Shown here: one piece after another, positions 7,765 through 16,173 of the stretch
How the letters are laid out: every line of letters starts with the position of its first letter
How positions within the stretch are numbered: position 1 is the stretch's first letter
Assembly: GCA_043775015.1 (NCBI GenBank)
Contig: JAYVSV010000003.1
Coordinates: forward strand, 10,201 to 74,200
DNA: 64,000 bases
Source: CANJXF01 sp043775015
Lineage (GTDB): Bacteria; Verrucomicrobiota; Verrucomicrobiia; Limisphaerales; CANJXF01
Reading direction: 5' to 3'
Notes under the pieces: generated by a model
What the model saw: the letters and a program-made list of their open reading frames with translations, nothing else
Told to the model about the DNA's origin: nothing
Databases searched by the model: none
Program-made: the position numbers and the translations under genes

Positions 7765-9471
7765 ATGCCATCGCTGCCTCGATTAACCCGTACACAATGG
7801 CTCATCTGCATTATCGCGGCCATCGGATTTTTATTCGATACCTACGAGCTTCTGATGACGCCGCTCGTTGGGGTTCCCGCGATTGCTGAATTGCTGCAAG
7901 TGCCGCCGAACAATCCGCTCGTGACCGAGTGGATGGGAAAAATGCTTTGGATGAGCGCGCTGTGTGGAGGCGTGTTTGGTTTGCTCGGCGGTTGGCTGAT
8001 TGATCGTTTCGGTCGCAAACGCATCATGGCGTTGAGCATTTTTGTTTATTCACTTTCGCCGGTTGCGGCTGCGTTGAGCACCACGTTGCCCATGTTTATT
8101 TTTTTTCGTTGCACGACTTTTATCGGCGTCTGCGTCGAGTTCGTCGCGGCGATTACCTGGCTGGCGGAATTGTTTCCTGATCCGCGCCGCAGGAAAATTA
8201 TTCTCGGAACCACACAGGCATTCGCTTCGTTAGGCGGCATTCTAGTTACTTTGGTGAGTGCCTGGATCGTTGCGAACGCCAACTCCCTCCCTGCCCTGCA
8301 TCTGCCGGAAATTTTCAACGCTCACGCAACCTGGCGCTACACCCTTTTTACGGGATTACTTCCCGCGATTCCAATTGCGTTGCTGTTGCCGTTCGTTCCT
8401 GAATCGCAAATCTGGCGAGAGAGGCGCGAAGCCGGAACTTTGAAGCGTCCCAGTTTTGGAGAATTGTTTTCGCCAGCATTGCGTCGCGCCACCATCGTCA
8501 CGGCGCTGCTTTCGGCCTGCGCGTATGCTGCAGCTTTCGGCGCGTTGCAATTAACTCCGTTGCGCATCGCGCCCGGTTTGCCGGAACTTGCTGAACAACG
8601 CAAAGGGCTGAAGCCGTTGCAAGACGAGGCAAAAAATCTGAACCAACAACTCACTGCGGCGATGCCCGCGTTCGAGCAAGCGACCAAAGAAATTCCCGGA
8701 CTGGCTGAAGTCGCCGCGCAACGAGCCAAAACGCGCATCGCGATGCGCACTCCGAAAAAGATGGTCGATGATCCTGCTGCAACTGATTCCCAAAAGGCTG
8801 CTGCCAAAATACAACTCGCGTCGCTCTCCACTCGCATCGGCCAACTCGACACGAACCTGACGCAACTGACCGTCGAGAAACCCGAAGCAAAACAAGCCAT
8901 CATTGCCCGCGAGAAAATTTTGAAACAGCTCGGTGACAATCGCGAGCTACAAGAACCGCTCGACCGAAAAATCAAGGAGGTCGGCAACAAGATGCAAGGC
9001 TTCCAGGAAACAGGTGGATTGATTGGTCGCATTTCGCTTGCGATTCTGCTGCTTGTCGCAATTTCGCATCGTGCCTTGCTCCGCATTTTTATCGTGCCCG
9101 GACTGTTGATGTTTCCCGTCACGTATTGGATGCTTTACCACACCTCCGCGCCGGCCATGCAGTGGGGAATTTTCTTTTGCGGGCTACTGGTCGTAGCCCA
9201 ATTCAGTTACTTCGGCGAATATTTGCCCAAAATTTTCCCGCTGCATTTGCGCGGGACGGGCGGGAGTTTTGCGACGAACGTGGGCGGTCGAATGATTGGA
9301 ACGTCCGCCGCATTTCTAACCACCAACCTGCTCGCTCCGAAAATGAATGCGACTCTGACCTTCGACCAGATCGCAATGGCAGCCGGAATTGTTGGGACGA
9401 CTGTTTTCGTCCTCGCGCTGATTTTAAGTTTCTTTCTGCCCGAACCAAAAGTGGAACCTTCAGAGCAGTAA
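7765..9471 (+). CDS. MFS transporter with a long helical insertion
   Basis: 568 residues. The N-terminal half has six membrane segments with the MFS signature GGWLIDRFGRKR after helix 2, and ELFPDPRRR resembling sugar/organic-acid porters. Residues about 272-416 interrupt the C-terminal half with a charged, Gln/Ala/Lys-rich stretch that should form a helical hairpin or coiled coil; membrane helices resume at GGLIGRISLAILLLVAI. Typical MFS proteins are about 400-450 residues, so the extra length is this insert. It starts 21 bp after the propeller gene and ends 4 bp before the adenylating-enzyme gene, so co-transcription is likely. The substrate is unknown. Confidence 0.82.
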   Translation: MPSLPRLTRTQWLICIIAAIGFLFDTYELLMTPLVGVPAIAELLQVPPNNPLVTEWMGKMLWMSALCGGVFGLLGGWLIDRFGRKRIMALSIFVYSLSPVAAALSTTLPMFIFFRCTTFIGVCVEFVAAITWLAELFPDPRRRKIILGTTQAFASLGGILVTLVSAWIVANANSLPALHLPEIFNAHATWRYTLFTGLLPAIPIALLLPFVPESQIWRERREAGTLKRPSFGELFSPALRRATIVTALLSACAYAAAFGALQLTPLRIAPGLPELAEQRKGLKPLQDEAKNLNQQLTAAMPAFEQATKEIPGLAEVAAQRAKTRIAMRTPKKMVDDPAATDSQKAAAKIQLASLSTRIGQLDTNLTQLTVEKPEAKQAIIAREKILKQLGDNRELQEPLDRKIKEVGNKMQGFQETGGLIGRISLAILLLVAISHRALLRIFIVPGLLMFPVTYWMLYHTSAPAMQWGIFFCGLLVVAQFSYFGEYLPKIFPLHLRGTGGSFATNVGGRMIGTSAAFLTTNLLAPKMNATLTFDQIAMAAGIVGTTVFVLALILSFFLPEPKVEPSEQ

Positions 9472-9475
9472 TACC

Positions 9476-10543
9476 ATGACTCAACTCACCTCCGACCAAG
9501 CCAGACAACAACTCGAAACGCACCTTCGCGAAACCATCGAATGGCATTTTTCACCGGAAACGGGCTGCCCCTTCTGGCTCGATTGGGCGAAGAAAAATTT
9601 CGATCCGCGCAAAGAAATTCAATCATTCGCGGACATGCAAAAGTTTCCGCACTTCGCCGATGAATCATTGCGCGACATGCAACCGGAAGTCTGGGTCCCA
9701 GCGCAGTTCAAAGGTAAGCCGTTCAGCATTTTTGAAACCGGCGGCACAACCGGCATGCCCAAGCAACGGATTGGCTGGAATGATTACAAAGTTGATTACT
9801 CCGAGTTCAGCGAAAAAATTTCCGACGAACATTTTCCGCGCAATCATTACTGGTTGATGATGGGGCCAACTGGACCACGCCGCCTGCGCCTGGCCATCGA
9901 ACATCTTGCGAATGTTCGTGGTAGCTCCTGCTATTTCATCGACCTCGATCCGCGCTGGGTAAAAAAGCTCATCACCAACAAACACTTCGACCAGGCCCGT
10001 GCCTACATGGACCACGTTGTGGACCAGGCCGTGACTATTTTGAAAAACCGCAAGGTGAGCGGACTTTTTACAACGCCAAAACTTCTTGAGGCGCTCGCAG
10101 AAAAAATCGACTTGTGGGACGCTGGTATCCGTGGCGTTTTTTGTGGCGGAACAACGATGGCTCCGCAATACGTGCGATTCATCGTCGAAGAAGTTTTGGA
10201 AGGCCGCATCGGCTTTTATCCAACCTACGGCAATACGCTGATGGGACTCGCAGCGAGTGTTCCGCTGAAACCTGATGACAATTTCTCCATCACTTACTAC
10301 GCGCCGCAACCTCGCGCCGTTTTGCGCGTCGTCGATCCGAACAACACCACGCAATTAAAAAATTATGGTGAATGGGGCCGCGTCGAACTCACCACACTGA
10401 CCAAGGAATTTTTCATGCCGCGCTTTCTCGAACGCGACGAAGCCATCCGCCGCGAACCGCGCGCGCCTTACGCCTGGGATGGCGTTGCCGAAGTCCGTCC
10501 GTTCGGGGCGATGGAGAAAAATATTGTTGAAGGGGTTTATTAA
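9476..10543 (+). CDS. EhpF-like AMP-forming adenylating enzyme
   Basis: 355 residues, clearly shorter than phenylacetate-CoA ligases (about 430). The AMP-binding loop FETGGTTGMPKQ lies at residues 86-97. FCGGTTMAPQYV and FYPTYGNTLMGLA correspond to the later adenylate-forming motifs, and the usual mobile C-terminal domain is mostly missing. That shortened layout fits EhpF of griseoluteate (phenazine) biosynthesis, which activates an aryl carboxylate as its AMP ester. Its natural partner is an EhpG-type reductase, and one follows after a TA pair. Together they would convert a carboxylic acid to an aldehyde; the acid is unknown. Confidence 0.72.
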   Translation: MTQLTSDQARQQLETHLRETIEWHFSPETGCPFWLDWAKKNFDPRKEIQSFADMQKFPHFADESLRDMQPEVWVPAQFKGKPFSIFETGGTTGMPKQRIGWNDYKVDYSEFSEKISDEHFPRNHYWLMMGPTGPRRLRLAIEHLANVRGSSCYFIDLDPRWVKKLITNKHFDQARAYMDHVVDQAVTILKNRKVSGLFTTPKLLEALAEKIDLWDAGIRGVFCGGTTMAPQYVRFIVEEVLEGRIGFYPTYGNTLMGLAASVPLKPDDNFSITYYAPQPRAVLRVVDPNNTTQLKNYGEWGRVELTTLTKEFFMPRFLERDEAIRREPRAPYAWDGVAEVRPFGAMEKNIVEGVY

Positions 10544-10571
10544 ACTGCGATCCGTTTGACATCTTTTCGTT

Positions 10572-10593
10572 TCTGGACAAATATCTGTCCAGA
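10572..10593. promoter_or_regulatory. Palindromic operator of the YefM-YoeB module
   Basis: TCTGGACA and TGTCCAGA, exact complements separated by 6 bp, end one base before the antitoxin start. YefM-type antitoxins bind palindromes at this place to repress their own operon, so this is the likely operator. Confidence 0.6.
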
Positions 10594-10594
10594 T

Positions 10595-10852
10595 ATGAGT
10601 ACCATCAGCTACACGACGGCACGCGAGAATTTAGCCCGGACGATGGACCGCGTTTGTGACGATCGCGAGCCCGTGGTCATCACCCGCCAGAAACAACGTT
10701 CCGTCGTCATGCTTTCGCTGGAAGATTATGAGTCATTGTCTGAAACGGCTTATCTGCTCAAAAGCCGCGCCAACGCACGCCGACTGCTCGCGGCCGCAAA
10801 GCAGTTGGAGGCCAGCAAAGGTAAATCCCGCAAGGTCAACCTCGAAGCATGA
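10595..10852 (+). CDS. yefM: YefM-family antitoxin (Phd/YefM)
   Basis: 85 residues. The start chosen is the ATG directly after the palindrome; 13 extra in-frame codons upstream would run through it. MSTISYTTARENLARTMDRV and EPVVITRQKQRSVVMLSLEDYESL form the DNA-binding half typical of Phd/YefM proteins; the C-terminal helix YLLKSRANARRLLAA is the part that wraps and neutralises YoeB. The gene overlaps the toxin gene by 4 bp (ATGA), so the two are translationally coupled. Confidence 0.93.
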   Translation: MSTISYTTARENLARTMDRVCDDREPVVITRQKQRSVVMLSLEDYESLSETAYLLKSRANARRLLAAAKQLEASKGKSRKVNLEA

Positions 10853-11103
10853 ATCTGATTTTTTCGGATCAGGCCTGGGAAGATTATCAATATTGGCAGG
10901 AGACGGACAAAAAAATGATTAGGCGGATTCACGAATTACTTAAAGACATCCGGCGTAATCCGCACTCCGGTATAGGCAAACCTGAACCGCTGCGCCACGC
11001 CCTGGCTGGTTTTTGGTCGCGACGAATTGACCAGGAGCATCGCCTGGTCTATCGCTTCACTGAGCAAGTAATTTTGCTGGCGCAAATGCGGTATCATTAT
11101 TAA
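10849..11103 (+). CDS. yoeB: YoeB-family mRNA interferase toxin
   Basis: 84 residues, exactly the family's size. FSDQAWEDYQYWQETDKK, NPHSGIGKPEPLRHALAGFW and the end RYHY follow E. coli YoeB closely, and the catalytic residues fall at the same numbers: Glu46, Arg65 and His83. YoeB cuts mRNA in the ribosomal A site when its antitoxin is degraded. All key residues are present, so the toxin is predicted active. The pair sits between the adenylating enzyme and the reductase without visibly damaging either. Confidence 0.95.
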   Translation: MNLIFSDQAWEDYQYWQETDKKMIRRIHELLKDIRRNPHSGIGKPEPLRHALAGFWSRRIDQEHRLVYRFTEQVILLAQMRYHY

Positions 11104-11114
11104 TTCAAACCATC

Positions 11115-12551
11115 ATGACTCAACTCCCTCACATTCCCGTTCTCCGTCGCGGCAAAGCCTACGAAAGCCTCGACAAGATAAATATCACGAATCATCGCAC
11201 CGGCGAAACGATGGCACAAGTCAGCACCGTCAACGCGGGAATTATTCGCAAAGATTTGCAACGGATCGGTGAATCTCGCGCGGCGGTGAAGAAGTTTTCC
11301 GTCGCGCAGCTCATCGAGATTTCGGCCAAGGCGGGCGATCTTTTCCTGAATGGCACCCTGCCCTTTGGCGACAAGGGCCACACGCAATCACCACAGGAAT
11401 ATATTGAGACGCTTTCGTCCACGAGCGGGCTGCCGCATGTGATGGTCCGGCGCAACATGCAGAAGGTTCATCACGCGCTGACGAATTTGAAAACGGTTTT
11501 GAATGGTTTGACGCGCGGGCTGGATCTCTCGATCCTCGACAGCGGTTTTGGCGAGCAGTTTGGGACAAAGCTCAGTTTCTTTCCCACCACGCAAGCGCTC
11601 GGCCTCGTCATGCCGAGCAATTCACCCGCAGTCAATTCACTCTGGCTTCCGGCGATTGCGCTGAAAATTCCGGTCATCATCAAACCGGGAAAAGAAGAGC
11701 CGTGGACGCCGTATCGTTTGATTCAGGCATTCATCGCGGCAGGTTGCCCAGCGGAGGCGTTTGGATTTTATCCGACTGATCATGAAGGCGCGGGTGAAAT
11801 TTTAAAAAGCTGCGGACGCGCTCTGATTTTCGGCGACAAAAATACGACAGCACAATATGCGAGCAATCCGGCGATCCAGGTTCATGGCCCGGGCTGGAGC
11901 AAGATTCTCATCGGCGACGATTGCATTGAAAATTGGCGCGACTATTTGGACGTGATGGTTTCATCCATATCCGACAACGGCGGGCGCAGTTGCATCAACG
12001 CTTCGGCCATCGTGGTTCCAAAATACGCGGCAGAGATTGCGGATGCATTGGCGCAAAAACTTGGGCCGATTCAACCGACAAAACCGGATGATGAAAATGC
12101 GAAACTCTCCGGCTTTGCGAATGTGAAAATGGCGGAGTTCATCGAGGCGCAAATTGAGGATGGATTGAAAACTTCAGGCGCGACTGACGCGACGGCGAAA
12201 TATCGCAACGGCTCGCGCAAGATCGAATTCGACGGTGGAACCTACATGCGGCCAACCATCGTGTTGTGCGACTCGTTTGCTCACCCGCTGTCCAACAAGG
12301 AATTTCTTTGTCCCTACGCCAGCGTCGTTCAAATTCCGCAAGCCGAGATGCTGAAACAAATTGGTTACTCTCTCGCGGTCACCGCGATTACGAAGGACAA
12401 GAATTTTATCGAACAACTGACGGAGTTTCCACACATCGAGCGATTGAACATCGGCCCGATTTCCACGATGAAAATTTCCTGGGATCAACCGCACGAGGGC
12501 AACATGTTCGAGTTTCTCTACAAACGGCGAAGTATCGAACGCGCAAGTTGA
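11115..12551 (+). CDS. Aldehyde dehydrogenase-fold acyl reductase (EhpG-like)
   Basis: 478 residues with the aldehyde dehydrogenase fold. Catalytic Cys293 sits in NGGRSCIN, and GLVMPSNSPAVNSLWLPAIA with IKPGKEEPWTP forms the nucleotide-binding part. An EhpF-like gene lies just upstream, so it is best read as reducing the acyl-AMP (or a derived thioester) to an aldehyde. Its last 47 codons before the final Ser exist a second time beyond the following TA pair with only synonymous differences, so the present 3' end probably came with that TA pair from a related strain. The gene itself is intact. Confidence 0.8.
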   Translation: MTQLPHIPVLRRGKAYESLDKINITNHRTGETMAQVSTVNAGIIRKDLQRIGESRAAVKKFSVAQLIEISAKAGDLFLNGTLPFGDKGHTQSPQEYIETLSSTSGLPHVMVRRNMQKVHHALTNLKTVLNGLTRGLDLSILDSGFGEQFGTKLSFFPTTQALGLVMPSNSPAVNSLWLPAIALKIPVIIKPGKEEPWTPYRLIQAFIAAGCPAEAFGFYPTDHEGAGEILKSCGRALIFGDKNTTAQYASNPAIQVHGPGWSKILIGDDCIENWRDYLDVMVSSISDNGGRSCINASAIVVPKYAAEIADALAQKLGPIQPTKPDDENAKLSGFANVKMAEFIEAQIEDGLKTSGATDATAKYRNGSRKIEFDGGTYMRPTIVLCDSFAHPLSNKEFLCPYASVVQIPQAEMLKQIGYSLAVTAITKDKNFIEQLTEFPHIERLNIGPISTMKISWDQPHEGNMFEFLYKRRSIERAS

Positions 12552-12624
12552 ACCATGTGTTCATGAATGCGATGGAGAATTACAGCGCGTGACACTAGCG
12601 TCAAATCTGCTAAGGTAAAACCAG

Positions 12625-12861
12625 ATGAAAACAGTGCCGACATATAATTTTCCTCAGGACGTTCCCATCTGGGTTGACGCGGAACGATTGAGCGGCGCAC
12701 CCTGTTTCAAAGGCACGCGCGTGCCGGTGGACAGCCTTTTCAAAAATCTGGAAAGCGGCCTTAGCCTCGACGAATACCTGGATTGTTTTCCCGACGTGAC
12801 GCGTGAACAAGCCGTTGCCGTTTTAGAATACGCCCACAAGGCGGCGCTTCAAGCTGCATGA
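12625..12861 (+). CDS. DUF433-family antitoxin
   Basis: 78 residues. VDAERLSGAPCFKGTRVPVDSLFKNLESG and LDEYLDCFPDVTREQAVAVLEYA are the core of DUF433, a small helical DNA-binding family repeatedly found before PIN-like DUF5615 proteins and regarded as their antitoxin (VapB45-like). It overlaps the next gene by 4 bp (ATGA). It lies between an intact acyl-reductase gene and a displaced copy of that gene's 3' end. Confidence 0.9.
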   Translation: MKTVPTYNFPQDVPIWVDAERLSGAPCFKGTRVPVDSLFKNLESGLSLDEYLDCFPDVTREQAVAVLEYAHKAALQAA

Positions 12862-13175
12862 AGGTTCTGCTGGATGCTTGCGTCCCGCGTCCGTTGCGCA
12901 ATTTTCTCCTCAGCCACACCGTTCAAACCGCGCAGGAAATGGGCTGGGGAAAACTGAAAAATGGTGCGTTGCTTCAAGCCGTCGAACCGCAGTTCGACGC
13001 GTTTCTCACCAGCGATCTAAACCTCAAATACCAGCAGAACGTTGCTGGGCGAAAACTTGCAATTCTGGTTTTGCCCACCAACGACTGGCCAACGCTCCGG
13101 CGCATGACGGATAAAATTGCGGACAAAGTCGCCACGCTGAAGCCGGGCGATTTTGTTGAAATGCCGATGGAGTAA
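12858..13175 (+). CDS. DUF5615 PIN-like toxin
   Basis: 105 residues. MKVLLDACVPRPLRNFL carries the first conserved Asp, and FLTSDLNLKYQQN carries the second acidic site expected in PIN-like nucleases. The family is the toxin partner of DUF433 proteins and is predicted to cleave RNA. The frame is intact with all visible conserved acids. Its stop codon is followed directly by the displaced acyl-reductase fragment, so the insertion junction lies within a few bases of this stop. Confidence 0.88.
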   Translation: MKVLLDACVPRPLRNFLLSHTVQTAQEMGWGKLKNGALLQAVEPQFDAFLTSDLNLKYQQNVAGRKLAILVLPTNDWPTLRRMTDKIADKVATLKPGDFVEMPME

Positions 13176-13178
13176 TTG

Positions 13179-13355
13179 GCAGCCGCGACAAATCGCAAGA
13201 AGCGCAAAACATTTATCGAACAATTGACGGAATTCCCGCACATCGAGCGCCTGAACATCGGCCCGATTTCCACAATGAAAATTTCCTGGGACCAACCGCA
13301 TGAAGGGAACATGTTCGAGTTTCTTTACAAGCGTCGTTCGATTGAGCGGGCTTGA
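13179..13355 (+). pseudogene. Displaced 3' end of the acyl-reductase gene
   Basis: From 13212 to 13352 this stretch encodes the same 47 residues as codons 431-477 of the upstream reductase (FIEQLTEF ... RRSIERA), then stops. The two copies differ at 22 of 141 nucleotides, in 20 codons, and not one change alters an amino acid. The upstream end (13179-13211) is less similar and has two extra codons. There is no start codon, so it cannot be expressed alone. It is best explained as the native gene end cut off when the TA pair and a diverged 3' end were acquired. Confidence 0.85.
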
Positions 13356-13357
13356 TC

Positions 13358-13446
13358 CCGTAGCCGCGTCTCAGCAGAGCGCGGGTGACTCTCTTGCATC
13401 GTGATATGAAAACGTTCGACCGCGCTCTGCCGAGACGCGGCTACGG
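13358..13446. repeat. 27-bp inverted repeat, REP-like hairpin
   Basis: Two 27-bp arms (13358-13384 and 13420-13446) are complementary at 26 of 27 positions around a 35-bp loop, beginning CCGTAGCCGCGTCTC. It lies between convergent genes, and the right arm contains the stop codon of the ABC permease gene. It may act as a bidirectional terminator or be one copy of a dispersed palindromic repeat. Confidence 0.75.
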
Positions 13447-16173
13447 AGTTTGTGGCGCATCGAAAATATTCCCGATCTTTTGCGGCTTGCGCGAAGTGGA
13501 CAGGAGCGGCGGAATCATTTCATCCCCCCGCGAAAAATGGCGCGAATCAAATTGCCAGAGCCAGAGACCGCCATCGGCGGCGAGGCTGGTCACACTCCCG
13601 AATTGCGACAAAACCGCGACCCAATCGGAATGAATTCCCAAGCGCACGGCAGAAGCGCTCTCCGGCCTTGCCAACGAATCTTCAGGAAACTCCCATCGCC
13701 ACATTGTTCCGTCTGCTTTTAAGGTGATGATTAATCCACCTTCGCCAGCAACGGCACGCCAGTCGGTATCTTTTCCAAGTTGAATGTCTTTCTTCACCAG
13801 CCCCATTTGATAATTCTTTCCTGTGGTTTCCCAAGCGGCGCTGATGACGAATTTTCCATCGTCGAGAACTGAAACCTGAAAACCGCCCTGTCGCCCCGAC
13901 ACCCAAGCGAGTGATCCTGCCTTGCCGTCACCCAAGTAATCTGAGCGAAACACACTGAGTGTCTCATCCAAGCGCAAGCTATTGGTGTCGCGGGTGTACA
14001 GCGGTGGATAAATCCACGTCTCACCGTTTTTTTTCCGAAATGCAATTCTCCCTTCTGCAGAAAAAATCCCCGCCCAATCGGATTCGGTTCCCAAACGTTG
14101 CGGCTCGAATACGCGCAATCCCGGCCATTGTTTCTTGGAAGGCACTCCCCATCGCCAAAGTGTGCCATCCGCTTTCAACAAAAATGCTTGAAGTCCGTGA
14201 CTGGTCACGCTGCTCCAATCGTTTTCATTACCGAATGGGGTGAGCATTGGTGTTGGCGGCACGTTGGTATGAAAAAGCAGTTCAAAATTCTGCGGCTTTT
14301 CCGAAACCCATAAACTTCCGTCCTTTTGCACGCCAACTGAGCCCCAAAAAGTTGTCGCGACACTCGTCCAATTTGTTCCGCTCCAAAAGCCGCTGGCTTG
14401 CCCTGATATTTTCCAGTTGCTTGAAAAAATTGCCGAAAAAGGTGTTCCACCCATCCTGATTCTGGTTGACCAAATTTTCCCATCGTCGAGTTGAATCAAC
14501 ACTCGCGAACCGGACGACTGGATTTTGGGCGCTGATGATTTTTCCAACCGAACGATGCCATGCGCTGGTTCAAGCGGTGTGAGGAATTCCCAAGCGCGAT
14601 GGTAAATGGCACTCGTCATTCCAATCACGAACGCGAGCGACGCGACGAACACGGCTGCGTTTCGTCGCCAGACTTTCCAGCCGATCAAGACGCGTTTGAA
14701 ATTCCAATACATCAACGCAAGTAGCGTAAGCGTCATTACAGGAACACCAATGAGATAGATCAGCCAACCGCGCCAGAGCGGGAAGGGGAAAATTCTTGGA
14801 GCCTCGTCGAGAACTTTCTGCATTATAAACGACACGAGAATTCCCAGCACCGCAGGGGCGAGCGATTGCAACGTGTTGCGCGAAAGCGTCGAGGCGTAGA
14901 AGGAAACGGCGGCGATGATGGTGGCGATTCCGAGCAAAATGAGAACGGGCAATGAATTGTTAATTGCCGGAAAAATGAAGTGGGCAAGTGTTCCTCCGCG
15001 CTGCAACATAAAATAATCGGAAAGCCCGCCGAGAAACTTAGGATGAAAATCTGGAAGAATCCGGGTTCCTTCCAACAGCAGCGGCAGCGCGATTGCCAGA
15101 AATAACGACAGCATCATTGCGCTAACGAATTTAATCCAAAATTGCGTGCGGCGTCGCACCGGTAAACAGAGTTGGCTTTCCAAGGTTCCAAGTTTGCGTT
15201 CCTCCGTGACGGCGGCGCAACCCACGAGCAACGGCATGGCAAACCAGAGAAGCCAAAACCAGTTCAGCGCAAATCCTGTCGCGGAAGAATTATTAAAGTT
15301 TCCGAATTTGCGAACGACGATGACGGCCAGATGCAGCAACGCCAACGCGCCCGCCATGATGAGTTGCGATTGGTGCAGTTGAAATTCTTTGAAGAACAGA
15401 GCGGCGCGCGGTCGCAAGGTTCGTTCGGCGCGAGAATTAGTTTTCCCTTTCGTCCGCTGGAGAAATTCTGGCAGCGCGATGTTGCCGCCAGTCCATTGCA
15501 CGTCTTGCGCGCGCAGGAACAGCCAGCGCGCGAAAAGAAATCCAGCAATGCTATAAATGCTCAGGACGATAAAGATAGGAGTCTCGACTGATACGGAAGT
15601 TTTTTCTGCAATGGTCATTGTCACCATAGCCAGCGCTGCGGGAAAGATCACTGTGAACCAAAACGCCGCAGCCACCTGGCGGAGCAAAAGCACGGTCCAA
15701 AGCCCTCCGGAATAAACAATCAGTGAAAAAAGAACGCTCGTGACAAATACCCCCTGTAGCTTCTTCGTACTGTCGGCGGAAAAATGGTCGTAAGTCACGG
15801 CCATAGCGTGGTGTTTAAAAGAGAGCCACCACGCCGCCCAGAGAATCACAATTGCGATGGCGAGCAAAACGGTTTTCGTCCGCCAGATTTTACCGCGCGA
15901 AATAGGTTGCGAGAGTAAGTTGGAGAAAGTTCCGGCGCTGAATTCATGGCCAAATGAGTGCAGCACCATCATCAAAACCAGTGCGGGACTTAGTAAAAAG
16001 GGCAGAATGAACCAAAGGTCTGTTTTCCCCGCATTCTCATAAACTTTTCTCATCCCGGACATGGGACTTTCATTTGAAATCAATAAAAGAGAGAACGAAA
16101 AAGATGAAAGAATTAAAGCGCCGATAAAGGTTGGCAACAATGCTCGAATTTCTTTTCTGATCAGTGCGTTCAT
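13441..16173 (-). CDS. ABC-2 type permease fused to an RCC1-like propeller domain
   Basis: 910 residues in two clear parts. Residues 1 to about 530 form an ABC-2 permease with many membrane segments and two repeated halves (MNALIRKEIRALLPTF near the start, LFFKEFQLHQSQLIMAGAL in the middle). After a last membrane segment (AAVFVASLAFVIGM) the remaining 370 residues are soluble and built of RCC1-type repeats (LLKADGTLWRWG, TLKADGTMWRWE, VQKDGSLWV, each near a SDW or TDW). The propeller should lie outside the membrane. The start overlaps the ATPase gene by 4 bp, so the two make one exporter. The fusion is unusual; its cargo is unknown. Confidence 0.82.
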   Translation of the reverse strand: MNALIRKEIRALLPTFIGALILSSFSFSLLLISNESPMSGMRKVYENAGKTDLWFILPFLLSPALVLMMVLHSFGHEFSAGTFSNLLSQPISRGKIWRTKTVLLAIAIVILWAAWWLSFKHHAMAVTYDHFSADSTKKLQGVFVTSVLFSLIVYSGGLWTVLLLRQVAAAFWFTVIFPAALAMVTMTIAEKTSVSVETPIFIVLSIYSIAGFLFARWLFLRAQDVQWTGGNIALPEFLQRTKGKTNSRAERTLRPRAALFFKEFQLHQSQLIMAGALALLHLAVIVVRKFGNFNNSSATGFALNWFWLLWFAMPLLVGCAAVTEERKLGTLESQLCLPVRRRTQFWIKFVSAMMLSLFLAIALPLLLEGTRILPDFHPKFLGGLSDYFMLQRGGTLAHFIFPAINNSLPVLILLGIATIIAAVSFYASTLSRNTLQSLAPAVLGILVSFIMQKVLDEAPRIFPFPLWRGWLIYLIGVPVMTLTLLALMYWNFKRVLIGWKVWRRNAAVFVASLAFVIGMTSAIYHRAWEFLTPLEPAHGIVRLEKSSAPKIQSSGSRVLIQLDDGKIWSTRIRMGGTPFSAIFSSNWKISGQASGFWSGTNWTSVATTFWGSVGVQKDGSLWVSEKPQNFELLFHTNVPPTPMLTPFGNENDWSSVTSHGLQAFLLKADGTLWRWGVPSKKQWPGLRVFEPQRLGTESDWAGIFSAEGRIAFRKKNGETWIYPPLYTRDTNSLRLDETLSVFRSDYLGDGKAGSLAWVSGRQGGFQVSVLDDGKFVISAAWETTGKNYQMGLVKKDIQLGKDTDWRAVAGEGGLIITLKADGTMWRWEFPEDSLARPESASAVRLGIHSDWVAVLSQFGSVTSLAADGGLWLWQFDSRHFSRGDEMIPPLLSTSRKPQKIGNIFDAPQTP

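Noticed and set aside
10544..11114. Gene-end duplication around YefM-YoeB like those at the other cargo sites
   Set aside because: The sequences before the antitoxin and after the toxin were compared with the ends of both neighbouring genes and no copy was seen.
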